Positions 54,069 through 64,000 of a stretch of DNA of 64,000 nucleotides are shown piece by piece. Under the pieces are notes generated by a model. The model was given only the letters and a program-made list of their open reading frames with translations, had not been told where the DNA came from and searched no databases. Numbering within the stretch: the stretch's first letter is position 1; every line of letters begins with the position of its first letter. The stretch is from Rhipidocladum racemiflorum (taxonomy: Eukaryota; Streptophyta; Magnoliopsida; Poales; Poaceae), in assembly GCA_036346355.1 (NCBI GenBank), contig CM070580.1, positions 66,542,854 to 66,606,853 of the forward strand, in the 5' to 3' direction. A program made the translations under genes and the position numbers.

Positions 54069-55137
54069 TACATTAGCCAGATTACCAGCCAATTGCAATG
54101 TCACCCTGTTCGAGTTCTTTACAGCGTTAAGACTGGTGATAAAATCTCACATCTAACCCAAAACTAAAATAATTGCAAGTTGAAGAAGAATCCATACAAC
54201 AAGCTCATGCTCTATAAAAAGAACGGCAAAAATTACCATAAACCATGTGCATCTTAAGGGGCTCTTGTTTGGTTTGCAGGTTTTACAAAAATAAGGTTGT
54301 TTTGTTTAGCTAGTGTTTGATGTTAACTAGTAGTTTCTTCCTTGCTTGGTAGATATAGTTACAATTACGAAAATGGCTTGAGACATCTCAAACTCCCAAA
54401 AAAAGCCTAGGGCAAGTGACGTGGTGTGCAGGTTATCAAAAACCATTCAGTCCACTTTTCTAGAAAATGCAAACAACAAATCTTAAAACTTTTTTTGTCA
54501 AACTATTTTTCCCATATCATCATCTTAACAACCCAATTTCTAAAATTTATAACTAAAACAGCCAAACATAGTTTTTCCAATTCACACAATTTTGAAATAC
54601 ATCTTGGACTTTGTTTGGTGTGCAATGCCCCATTCCTACTCTTGATGCATGAGATTACTTTTTGCAAGCACAATTAGGGCAATATTGCATGTTTTTACCA
54701 CTACATGAATGGAAAATAAAGACAAGTTCTTTGCTACTCCAATAAACATTCATGCTAACCCAGAAAGAACACCCAACTGCACGTTTCTACAATGAGTATG
54801 AACAGACAATCCTTCCTTAATTGAAGCATACTAACTTTTACAGTAATAAAACAAAGTTACTTGGACGCACACACGGAAGTCCGAATCCAACTCAGATTCG
54901 GGGTGTCCAATTTCGCAAAAAAATTTGGACATAGAAAATGCTACTTGGAATCGGACACAGGTGTCGGAATCCGGCTCGGATTCAAGGTGTCCGACTTGGC
55001 AAAATTTTTTGGACACAGGTGTCCGAGTAACACTGAACAAAAGAATAGATAAATATTCCTAGTAAAATTACAGAATATAGACCACACGATCCAATGATTC
55101 ACCATGTATTACCTCAAGAACAGGAACCACAATAAAC
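54069..55137. other. AT-rich intergenic sequence
   Basis: No gene seen. A paired motif GGTGTCCGA / TCGGGGTGTCC occurs near 54895-55025. Sequence at 54240-54700 is clearly related to 56180-56660 (both begin GCTTGTTTGGTTTGCAGGTTTTA-like and share ACATCTCAAACTCCCAAAAAAA-like text), so this stretch flanks the hAT element as an older duplication. Confidence 0.55.
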
Positions 55138-56145
55138 TAGGGGTGAAAACGGATCGGATACGGACGGATAATGGTTCTACCATATTTGTTTTTATATTTT
55201 TTTCTCGGATTCAGATACGAATACGAATACGGATAATGTCGAATACAGATACGGATCGAAATCGAATGCGGTTACGAATATTTATCGAAACATGATAATC
55301 CCTTAGATTGTACATAAAAAATCAACGAAAACACATAACTAGTTGATTTTATTAAAGCATTATTGAAAATTGAATAAATATAAGCATTTTCATTCACTTA
55401 GACAATAGTTAGATACCATGTTGCAAACAAAATTATATAAGACTTAGTTCATCACATACATACGATTAATTCATCATACATGTAGATAAAAACACAAAAT
55501 AAAGGTGATCCTTGCTCAGATATACAAATGGAAACAAATATAGAACACGCAAAAAGTTTGATAATACTTAATTACCATATCTCTAGAAAACATATATAAC
55601 ACTTACATTTAATGACCCCAAGATTTGTATTATTTGTTAAATTATGTTTAAAATAATAAATTATGTATTTTATGAGTTTTTATGGATTTTAGCTACTTAT
55701 TTAAAATATTCTCCTATTAAACACAACAATTTTTGAATTTTTAGAAAATTTAAAATATGATAAAATTTTAAAATAATTTTTTTAAAAATTATAGACTATG
55801 TTAGGAATTTTATCAAAAAATTTCATAATTTTTGGAGCTAGTTTGCTAATTTTAATAATTAAAACTTGATTTATGGATTAATTAAATTAGAAAACAAGTT
55901 AAAATTTAGTAACCTTTTTGGGCCAAAAGAGTAGCTTGGCCTAGCCCATATGTATATCTGGATATCCAATCCATCACTATCCGGATTATCCGAATCCGTA
56001 TTCGTATACGATGGATAGTGAGCTACCGAATCCGTATCCGACAAAAAATATCTGTATCCGTATCCGATCCAATACTTTCCGACAGAATCCGTATCCGAAA
56101 ATTATCCGGATCGGTCGGAAACTATCCGATCCGTTTTCATCCCTA
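55138..56145. mobile_element. Non-autonomous hAT element, 1008 bp
   Basis: Ends TAGGGGTGAAAACGGATC and, inverted, TAGGGATGAAAACGGATC. A perfect 8-bp duplication CAATAAAC lies at 55130-55137 and 56146-56153. Both ends carry clusters of GGATACGGATA / TATCCGTATCC motifs. The middle is AT-rich without coding capacity. Confidence 0.93.
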
Positions 56146-56153
56146 CAATAAAC

Positions 56154-57180
56154 CTTGCAGAAACCAAATACAAAGCAATTGTTCAAACAAGGATCTTGCT
56201 TGGTTCGCAGGTTTTATGAGAATAAGATTTTGTTAAGCTAGTGTTTGATATTATCTAATAGTTTCCTTCTTTGGTGGATATAGCTATAATTTGGAAAATA
56301 GATTGAGTCATCTCAAAGTCCAAAAAAACATAGGGGGAGGTGTGCAGGCTACAAAATACCAATAAGTCCTCTTTTTTAGAAAATGCAAACAACAGAATTT
56401 TAAAACTTGTGAAAAAACATTTTCCCCCATGATTGTAATCTTACCATCCCAACAAATTAAATTTAGTTTTTGAAATTTTTATTAAATCAGGGTTCTCATA
56501 AACAAGTGTCTAAATTATAAAATATAAACAGTCAAACCTAGTCCTTCCAAGTCACACAATTTGGAAATACAACTTGGACTATGTTTGGTACGAATTACGA
56601 AATGCCCTTTTCCTACTCATGATGCACTAGATTACTTTCTACCAGCAAACCTAAGATAATATTGCATGTTTTAACCACAAACAAGCACGGCAAATTTCTC
56701 CTTAGAAGGACAGGCCAGATTCAATCCTTCTAATTTGGTTATAACAGTGTCCAATAGTCTGCCTCTTAGGCTCTTAGTCCTTTCTTTCTTAGGTTACTTA
56801 TTTGCTTGTTATATGAAGTAAAACGCCAAATTCAAGTATTCAACACCAAATAAAAGAAAACTTACTCCAATAACAGAATTACTGCAGTAATTAACATTCA
56901 TGCTAACCCAGTAAGACGACCCAACTGCATGTTTCTACCAAGAGTAAGAATAAGCATCGCTTTACTAAAATGAAGTATACTAACTTTTACAGTAATAAAA
57001 TCACAGATAAACATTCGTAGTTGTAATATTACAGTATTACAGAATACAGACCACACAATCAAATGATTCATGTACTACGCCAGGAACATTCATGTACAGA
57101 CAGCATGTTTCTTATTGGTTAAAAGTACAAGGATTGACCCGTAAAAAAAAAGTACAAGGATTGATTCAACGCATCGGCAA
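56154..57180. other. AT-rich intergenic sequence
   Basis: No gene, tRNA or transposon end recognised. The first 500 bp resemble 54240-54700. Confidence 0.5.
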
Positions 57181-57184
57181 TGGC

Positions 57185-57324
57185 AAGCCCGCCCAACGCC
57201 AGTATCTGGCCCGACAATTGGATACTCCGATCGGTGTGTTCCAAGCAATCAGACAAGCCCGCCCAACGCCAGTATCTGGCCCGACAATTGGTTGCTCGGA
57301 CCAGTGCGTTCGAAGGAACCAGAC
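57185..57324. repeat. 70-bp tandem duplication
   Basis: AAGCCCGCCCAACGCCAGTATC and following bases, about 38 identical, occur at 57185 and 57255. A short stretch of repeated GGATTCCCTTC follows to 57430. Confidence 0.85.
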
Positions 57325-57719
57325 AAGGTTTCAGAACCATGGTTAGACTATCTCCGGCGGATTCCCTTCGGCCTACAAATCCCTTCGCGAATAGATCCCA
57401 AGTACTCCAGCGGATTCCCTTCAGCCTTCCCTTCAGAAGGAATTCGGAGAGAGAATCCCTTTAGAAGCAGATTCTCTCTCCAATCCCAGAGAGAAATCCC
57501 TTCAAGGAGATGTTGTTAGAGATGATAGAAAATAAAGGGAATAAATATAGGGAAGGAAATAGAATGAAGGGAAATTGTTGGAGATAGTCTTACCGGTACC
57601 GACTAGTACAAAGTAGTCTCTATACTGTAGCAACTTGATATCTGTCAATAACAATGGTACTGCTTCGTATCGTTAGAGTTAATGATATAGTCTATTGATC
57701 TAAACTGGTTGATACTGGT

Positions 57720-58745
57720 CGGTACCAATTATGGTTCAAAATTTCATCGATGTTTTGAAAATCTTAGCTTTCGGTCGGGGCCGATATTCCAAATCTCAGC
57801 GAGAGAAAAACATTTGAAATTTTTTAAATTGCTACGATGTTTTCAGGTTTTTTCGGCGAGATTTCAAGTTTGTTTATTTTTACCGAGATTATCACAAAAT
57901 TGACTGGATTTGAAATTTATAGGACCAGAGGGTGCGGTGGACAAAGCAGCGATAATCGAGGTGCCGTCGACCTCTCTTGCGCCACCCTAGGAGCTCGCCC
58001 AAGAAGATGCGGAGGGTGAACTCGAGCGTGAGCACACAGATGTAGGGGTCGGCGGCGTAGAGCAACGTGATGAGCTGCGGAAGCTCACCGCGCACCACGA
58101 GGTCATGCTCTGTGGTGAAGCTGCATGCAGTGCCGACGGAGAAGGAGGGCATGGAGGCGGTGGCGGTGTTAGCGAGGTGCTGCACGTAGGGTGCGGTGAA
58201 GAGGAACGCGATGGAGTCAGAGTGGCGTAGGAGGGAGGCGTGTGCGAAGTTCCTCGTGGATAGGTCAGACCACATGGCAAGCGGCATGCCGAACGAGAAG
58301 GAGAAGCGGTCGGTGGTGTCAGCGAACCAGAGCTCAACCTCTGCGAGGCCAAAACTGCAACCAATCTCAGTGGGGACAAAGGCCAGGTGCGCCTCGGCGT
58401 CGGTGCTGGCTTGGAAGGCCTCGGCAATGTGGACTGCCACGGTGCGCACCATGACGTGGAGAAGGAGGGCATGGAGATAGTGGCAGCGTTGGCGAGGTGC
58501 TGCGCGTTGGGCGCGATGAAGGGGAATGCGACGGAGGCACATCGAAGCAGGAGGGAGGCGTTCATTTGGGCCAAATTTTTGGTCATTTGGGCTTAAATTT
58601 AGGTTTTTATGGCCTAAAAACCGGATTTGATAATTGGTTTTTGAATTTCGGCCAAAATTCTGAAATCCTGCTGAAATTTTGGATTTCGGACGCCCTGATA
58701 TGTGTTCTGAAAACGAAATTTGAAACCTTGGTACTAACCATACCA
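57720..58745. mobile_element. Possible gene-fragment-carrying element with loose inverted ends
   Basis: The left edge (GGTACCAATTATGGTTCAAAATTTC) and the inverted right edge (AGTACCAAGGTTTCAAATTTC) resemble each other, and both sides continue with GGCCGAAATT-like text. The GC-rich core (57930-58570) stands out sharply from AT-rich flanks, as in Pack-type elements. No clean target duplication was found, so the call is tentative. Confidence 0.4.
57892..58586 (-). pseudogene. GC-rich coding-like fragment with internal duplication, function unknown
   Basis: A 216-codon minus-strand ORF (58542-57892) contains two related blocks. SIAFLFTAPYVQHLANTATASMPSFS is matched by VAFPFIAPNAQHLANAATISMPSFS in the neighbouring frame upstream. 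At DNA level the blocks GGAGGGCATGGAG... start at 58144 and 58464 (period 320 bp). I do not recognise the protein. Base composition unlike the flanks suggests a captured host exon. Confidence 0.35.
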
Positions 58746-59300
58746 GCTTCGATACCGGTGAAATTGATAATATAGTCTATTAAACTATATATTATATTTG
58801 ATAGTTCTACTGTGTATTTGGAATAATATTATAAGTGAGATTTGGTATACATAAAATTAATTATGTGTATACTTATAAATATACATTATTATATTAAACT
58901 CAAAACTGTACGTCGGTATGGACTAGTACTGAAATGTATTATTTCAAGAGCCAAACCGGTATGATATTGAAAAGCGTATTCAGAATTCATCCATGAACCA
59001 TCAATGAATGGGGGACAAGCAAATATATATCTACTAACAATTGGTGATCTATTAAGGTAGTTCTTTCGCTTTAGAGATCCAAAAATTCTATAATAATCAT
59101 TATATTAGAAAAAAGATCACTTATTTCGGGGGAGTAAGATTATAATAGCGCAGGATTTTTTCCTGTTTCCTACAGGAAATAAAGTGTTTCTGTAAATTTC
59201 CTAAAACCTTCCGTTTTCAAACGGACCTTTAGAGTCTGAATTTTTTTTAATAATATATATTTTAATCGAAATTTCAAAAGTAAACGTCGGTCAGAAGAAA
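58746..59300. other. AT-rich intergenic sequence
   Basis: Nothing recognised beyond GGTAC-containing text that also occurs at 57590-57730, suggesting the element between them interrupted an older repeat. Confidence 0.45.
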
Positions 59301-59319
59301 TTACATGAATATACGTATA

Positions 59320-59515
59320 TCGCCATTTGAAAGGGCGATATACTATTGTCGCCAGACGATCGGGCGATATGAGACCCTTCGTGTCTCTATCGCCTGTTAA
59401 ACGGGCGATAGGGATAAATCGCCCGATAAACGGGCGAGTAAATAAAAATGCCCCGATGAACGGGCGACAGAGACGGTGCGGTGGTTTCTGTCGCCCTATC
59501 GGCCGGGCGCGCGCG
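59320..59515. repeat. Cluster of ATCGCCC...GGGCGAT palindromes upstream of MULE 2
   Basis: About six short inverted units, including TATCGCCATTTGAAAGGGCG, ATCGCCTGTTAAACGGGCGAT and ATCGCCCGATAAACGGGCGA forms, in 200 bp. They lie about 0.75 kb before the MULE 2 transposase, where a terminal or subterminal region is expected. Confidence 0.8.
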
Positions 59516-59649
59516 AGCCAGCAGAAGAAACGAAAAAAAAACATAGAATAAGAAAGAAGAAAGAGAGGGGAGGGAGAGCGACTTTTGAGCACGTGCGATC
59601 TATTTGCAGGTATTTTTTCGTTCTTTATTTTTTGTACCTGTATATCTAT

Positions 59650-60020
59650 AAAATCTAGTTAGATGTAGCAAACCTAGTCCCTAGTTAGATGTAGTAAACC
59701 TAGTTAGACGTAGGTAGATATAGCAAATCTAGATGTAGGTAGATCTAGCAACTCTAGTTAGATGTAGGTATGAACTATTCGTTTTAAATTTTTTAGCGGT
59801 AAATTATGATTGAGTTGATCTATCGAATGTAGATGTTTTGGACTGATAGAAGTATTCATTTCTTAGGAATTTAGTTGGGTAGATATAGCAAATTTAGTTT
59901 GATGTACGTAGAGTATAAATTAATCGTAGAGAATGTAGTTAGAGTAGTAATCGTTTTGTTGTTTAATTTTTTAGCAGTAGATGTAGCGAATGTAGATATT
60001 GTGTACCGATACAAGTACAT

Positions 60021-60063
<43 letters not shown>
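59650..60063. repeat. TAGTTAGATGTAG minisatellite and (TA)n microsatellite
   Basis: Irregular copies of CTAGTTAGATGTAGCAAAC at 59655-59775 and scattered later, then an uninterrupted TA run at about 60024-60061. Confidence 0.85.
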
Positions 60064-60068
<5 letters not shown>

Positions 60069-60241
60069 ATTACGAATGTAGTATGACAGAGATAGCGATT
60101 GTAGTTAGATATACCTAGATATGTATTGTTAGGAATGTAGTTAATTTTTGTACGAATAAATCTGTATTTTTATAGCATATAGATGTACCAAATTTGGGTG
60201 TCCTAGTATTTTTTTACGGAAAGTAATTAATTCGTGGGTGA

Positions 60242-63025
60242 ATGAATGGATTTGCAGATATGGCAGAACGAGTTCTATTTAGAATATATTATGGAGAAGG
60301 GGTTGTAATGTATGGTTTGGAGGGTGCGGATCTAAGTAACTTCCAATTTGTAGATAGAAGTTTGAATAGGGTCGAAGAGCGCACATTTTCTTCAGTGTTG
60401 AAGTGGTTGTATTATACTTTTCGGATGGAAGAAGAGAAGTGGCAGCTGAAGGTATTTTGCCTATGTAGTATGCAGAACAATCCTTTTTGTTGGGAGTTAG
60501 TTGAGTTGAAAGGAACCGCATCGTGGAGATCATATGTGAGGAGGACAGAGCAACGGGGATGGAATCGGGTGCTTTTAGTGCAAGCATATGGCAGGGATAT
60601 TGCCCCCCAGCAGCAGTTGGACGGTGGTGAGTGTAGTCAGGCTCAAAATGAGTTAAGTTTTGGTGACACCGAAATTGGGGGATCTGGCCGTGAGCAGTAT
60701 TTTCAGACACGCAACGAGGACGTCATTTGCCAAAGTGGTGAACAATCTGAATTTGGGGAGGATGAAGAAAATGTTGGACAAGTAGCGCGGGGACAAGTAG
60801 ATGAAGGTGAGGAAATTGATGAAATAACAGTTAGGATGGAAGAGGAAGACCGTGAGTACAGTATAGCAGAAGTGGAAGATGACAATGAGTCGGATGAGGA
60901 AGATGGAGGTACGGAGCCGCCTGTGCCAGCCGAGTGGAGCGCGCATCAATTTGATAGGTTGGTTGTCAATGAAAGCAACAACATACCTTGGCAGTACAGT
61001 GACAACGAGGTTAGGCCTAACAATATGTACGCGACAAAAGAGGTTGTGCAGGATGCTGTGAAATATTGGGCCTTATCATTAAGAAGGACTTTCAGGGTTA
61101 AGAAATCCACCCCGACCTGTTACGACGTGGTGTGTGAGATCCATGGGTGTCCGTGGAGAGTGCACGCGTACAAGCCCAAATGGGGCACCCATTGGTTATG
61201 CTCGAAGGTTGAGCAGCACAGCTGTATGATTGAGGAAACAATGATGGCTCACAGGAACCTGTCATCCGGGTTTGTCGCGAACATCATGTACGTAGAGATA
61301 GTGGAGAACCTGAGTTTTGAGCCCCGTGCTATTATCCGAGCTATCGAGAACAGATATCAGTACACAATTAGCTATGTGAAGGCATGGAGGGCGAAACAGA
61401 AGGCCTTAGAAATGAGGTTTGGGAAGTTTGAAGACTCGTACCATAATCTGCCCGCATTGCTCAGTTGCATTCAGGGAAGAAATCCTGGCACTTACTATAA
61501 TTATCAAGATTGTCCGTCAATCAAGTGGCCAACTAAAAGGCATCTGAGGAGAGTGTTCTTCGCATTCGGAGCTTGCATCAAGGCATTCTTTCACTGTCGT
61601 CCATTGCTGTGCGTGGACGGCACATTCTTGACCGGGAAATACAAAGGGCAAATATTGACAGCGGTGGGCGTTGATGGAAACAACCAGATTTTGCCTGTTG
61701 CATTCGCCTTTGTAGAAAGCGAGAACTATGAGAGTTGGCTATGGTTCCTGCGGAACTTGAAGATAGGGGTGGTTAAAAGTCGTCAAGATGTGTGCGTGCT
61801 GCACGACAGGCATGCTGGTCTGCTTAGTGCGATCAACCAGTTGCAAACAGGGGCAGAGGAGCCATTTTCATGGCCTGACTTGTAGAGCCGATGGTGCATG
61901 AGGCATTTGGGCGCAAATTTCTACAAGCAATTCAGGAACAAGGAACTCATGAACATGTTCAAAAGACTATGTAAGCAGAACCAGGAGAGCAAGTTCTGAA
62001 CTCTGTGGAAAAATATTAATGAGCTGACAAGAAAACACAAAGAGGAGAAGGCGAACAAGACTAATGGCAACGAAACACATGATGAGGCGGAGCCTCTTTC
62101 CCCCCTGCCAGCAGAAGACGAAGCGACTAATCGTCGTCGAAGGCAAAGGCCAATCAAATGTTTCTCGGACTGGATCAAGCACGAACCGAAAGAAAAGTGG
62201 GCACTATTACATGACACACATGGTGCCAGATACGGTGTGATGACCAGTAACTTTGCAGAAGTTTACAACTGGGTAATGAGAGGGATGAGGTGTCTCGAAT
62301 TGGTGGGAATTGTTGAGGGAGTGCTGCGGGGCACAACCAAGTACTTCGTTGACAGACATCAAGCTGCTCAGATAGTGATGAGAGATGAGAAGCTCCTGTA
62401 CTCTTCCATGATCAGTAAATACATGGATGAGAAGAGTCAGAAGGTGGCCAAGCATAGAGCTATAAAAGTTGGGGCATGAACACTACGCTTCGAGGTGATC
62501 TGTAAGGATAAAGGACCGCGTGGTACCTACCAGAAGGTTGTCATCCAGGAGTGCATAATACAGGCTGATTGCAAATGCTCGTGTAACAAGCCGCACCTTT
62601 TGCATAGGCCGTGTTCTCATGTGATAGCCGCATGTGCTTTATTTGGAATGCAACCTGGTACATATCTATCTGAATATTTCAGGAAGGAAAGGGTGATGGC
62701 AACTTGGAGCGAGGAGCTTTATGGTTTTGGTGTTGTGGGTTCTTTCACCACAACTCCTAGTGCTGATGAGAGGTTCTGGGTCCCAGATTTTAATGCAGGA
62801 AGATGGAAAGCAGGGCGTCGGAAGACAAGGCGTATCAGAAATGACATGGATGAGTCAGAAGCTGGCAAATGTGTGAAGAAATGTTCATTGTGAAAGCAAA
62901 TAGGGCATACGTTCAAGAATTGCCATGCACAAAACGAAGAAGATGAAGGAGGAGATGGGAATCCGACGGTGGGCGATGGATCGTCCTGTGCAAGGAGTGC
63001 TGCACGACGCCAATGTACCACATGA
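60242..63025 (+). pseudogene. MULE 2 transposase (MuDR type), 927 codons with four stops
   Basis: A single frame from ATG 60242 (or 60260, MAERVLF) to TGA 63023-63025, with no frameshift. Stops lie at 61883-61885 (TAG), 61997-61999, 62477-62479 and 62891-62893 (TGA). Parts: N-terminal region; an acidic Asp/Glu linker (about 180-225); a WRKY-GCM1-like finger with CEIHGCPW and VEQHSC (about 295-335); the DDE core with CVDGTFLTGKY (Asp near 457), FVESENYESWLWFL and HDRHAGLL; a SWIM finger CSCNKPHLLHRPCSH near 780; and a C-terminal CCHC knuckle whose second Cys is the last TGA. TGA in place of Arg (CGA) fits at 62477 and probably 61997. A PMD gene starts 190 bp downstream on the same strand. Confidence 0.93.
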
Positions 63026-63215
63026 GGAGCAATTTAATCGCAATTTAATCGATGTACTGTGTGTTGTATGAACCCTGTTGCATGTGGCTGTGAGTGTTGT
63101 GCATTGAAATATTGTTGTAAATTTTTCATTATATTTATGATGCTTCTATAGTATGCGGACGCTTTTGTTTCTATATGTTTTTTAATTATAACTCACATTT
63201 TTTGAATTTGCAGGT

Positions 63216-64000
63216 ATGGCTCACCAGCCCAGAGATGACGAGTGGCCCTTCGAGTTGCTGGATCGGGTCATTAATGGTCGTCACCGTGCCCACTTTGCCA
63301 CTGCTTTTCCAGAGGAGGGAGATGATCCTGTGCAGCTCGGCGTCCTCCGACCGAGGACACCGCAGTACGGATAGGCGATCGATCCTCGTTGGATCCCCAG
63401 GTAACATATTACAATTTAGATTTCTTAATATGTTTCTGGTAGTATTGTTACTGGTGTTGTACTGATATGAATTACATGTTTTCCCTTTCGTAGGCTTCGA
63501 GCTTCAGGATTGCTGCTATTCGCCCGGATGGTGCAGGATGTGGGTCGCCGGTTCCCGTTTGACAGTCCCTGATCACCGCTCTGGTGGATCGGTGGAGGCC
63601 GGAGACCCACACCTTCCATCTACCCTTCGGGGAGATGGCGATCACTTTGCAGGACGTGTCATACCTGCTCGGCCTCCCGATCGCCGATGACGCTGTGGTG
63701 CCCCAGGACGTCGACCCTGCGTGGCGCACACAGCTACTTCAGTGGTTCCAGGGTATGCTACCACCACCTGAGTACCGTGGCTTGACCGGCACACACGGTC
63801 CAACACTGCGGTGGCTCCGACAGTTCGTGGTATGCAACTAGCCTTTGAAAAAATAAGTGCTCTTGAATTATACCTTAAAATAACATGTAATATGTGATCT
63901 TCTGTTTTGCAGCTTGACCAGATCGTCGAGCCGGCGGATGAGTACACGGTCAGCCGCCACCTGGAGGCGTACCTGTTGTGGTTGTTTGGCTGGTGCTTGT
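63216..64000 (+). pseudogene. PMD gene of MULE 2, 5' part, cut by window end
   Basis: ATG at 63216 just after a TTTGCAG acceptor. Exon 1 (to 63400) reads MAHQPRDDEWPFELLDRV and has one TAG at 63372-63374. Intron 63401-63493 has GT...AG. Exon 2 (63494-63829) reads ASGLLLFARMVQD, then after a one-base frame change near 63567 LVDRWRPETHTFHLPFGEM and ITLQDVSYLLGLPIADDAV. Intron 63830-63912. Exon 3 begins LDQIVEPADEYTVSRHLEAYLLWLFGW and runs off the window. These are the PMD motifs seen in the MULE 1 gene in the same order. The rest of the domain and the right end of the element lie beyond 64000. Confidence 0.88.

Noticed and set aside
60024..60063. TA run as an origin or regulatory signal
   Set aside because: Ordinary microsatellite; nothing else supports a function.
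1..64000. CRISPR array, tRNA or rRNA genes
   Set aside because: Repeats present are transposon subterminal arrays and minisatellites without CRISPR spacing, and no tRNA cloverleaf or rRNA motif was recognised by eye. A covariance-model scan was not possible.

Overview
The window looks like repeat-dense chromosomal DNA of a flowering plant, most likely a grass. The basis is the mix of families: a chromodomain Ty3 retrotransposon with 3.4 kb LTRs, a Tat-type Ty3 element with an antisense extra gene, a CACTA element with a Ulp1-type protease gene, Mutator-like elements (MULEs) paired with plant mobile domain (PMD) genes, and hAT miniature elements. Species cannot be told from the sequence. No tRNA, rRNA, CRISPR or bacterial operon is visible. 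The only host gene that reads intact is a leucine-rich-repeat receptor-like protein at 37516-39801 (+).

Layout. (1) 1-17618 is a decayed minus-strand MULE: transposase (17618 to 15103) followed by a PMD gene (14711 to 2113 and beyond the window edge). The PMD gene is split by a complete chromodomain Ty3 element (2644-13860, 5-bp duplication TGGCC) and by a second same-family LTR (1-2112) 531 bp away. (2) 17640-20760 is AT-rich and ends in a 2.3-copy tandem repeat with a unit of about 0.77 kb. (3) 20765-35458 is a minus-strand solo LTR (duplication ACAAA) that was later split by an 11.3 kb Tat-lineage Ty3 element (23082-34346, duplication GAAGG). That element carries gag-pol on the minus strand and an antisense ORF on the plus strand. 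(4) 35464-42119 holds the receptor-like protein gene and small repeats. (5) 42120-54068 is a nest: a 434-bp hAT miniature element (8-bp duplication GTCAGGCA) whose second base is interrupted by an 11.5 kb CACTA element (TIR CACTACTACAGAA, duplication ATA). (6) 54069-59300 is AT-rich with a second hAT miniature element (55138-56145, duplication CAATAAAC) and a possible gene-fragment-carrying element. (7) 59300-64000 is a second MULE, on the plus strand, again transposase followed by a PMD gene, running off the window end.

How the parts work together. Both MULEs have the order transposase then PMD on one strand with only 0.2-0.4 kb between, so PMD behaves as an accessory gene of the transposon. 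The CACTA element has three modules: the TNP2 transposase, a second ORF ending in a Ulp1-like protease, and a divergent acidic ORF. Hairpin-forming subterminal motifs flank them and recur at the two internal promoter-like gaps. A separate 92-bp-arm foldback precedes the Ulp1-containing gene and is the best candidate for a small-RNA source.

Most transposon genes are broken. The MULE genes are broken mainly by nonsense codons that fit C-to-T changes. The chromodomain retrotransposon is broken mainly by small indels. All family assignments come from reading motifs by eye; no database search was run.
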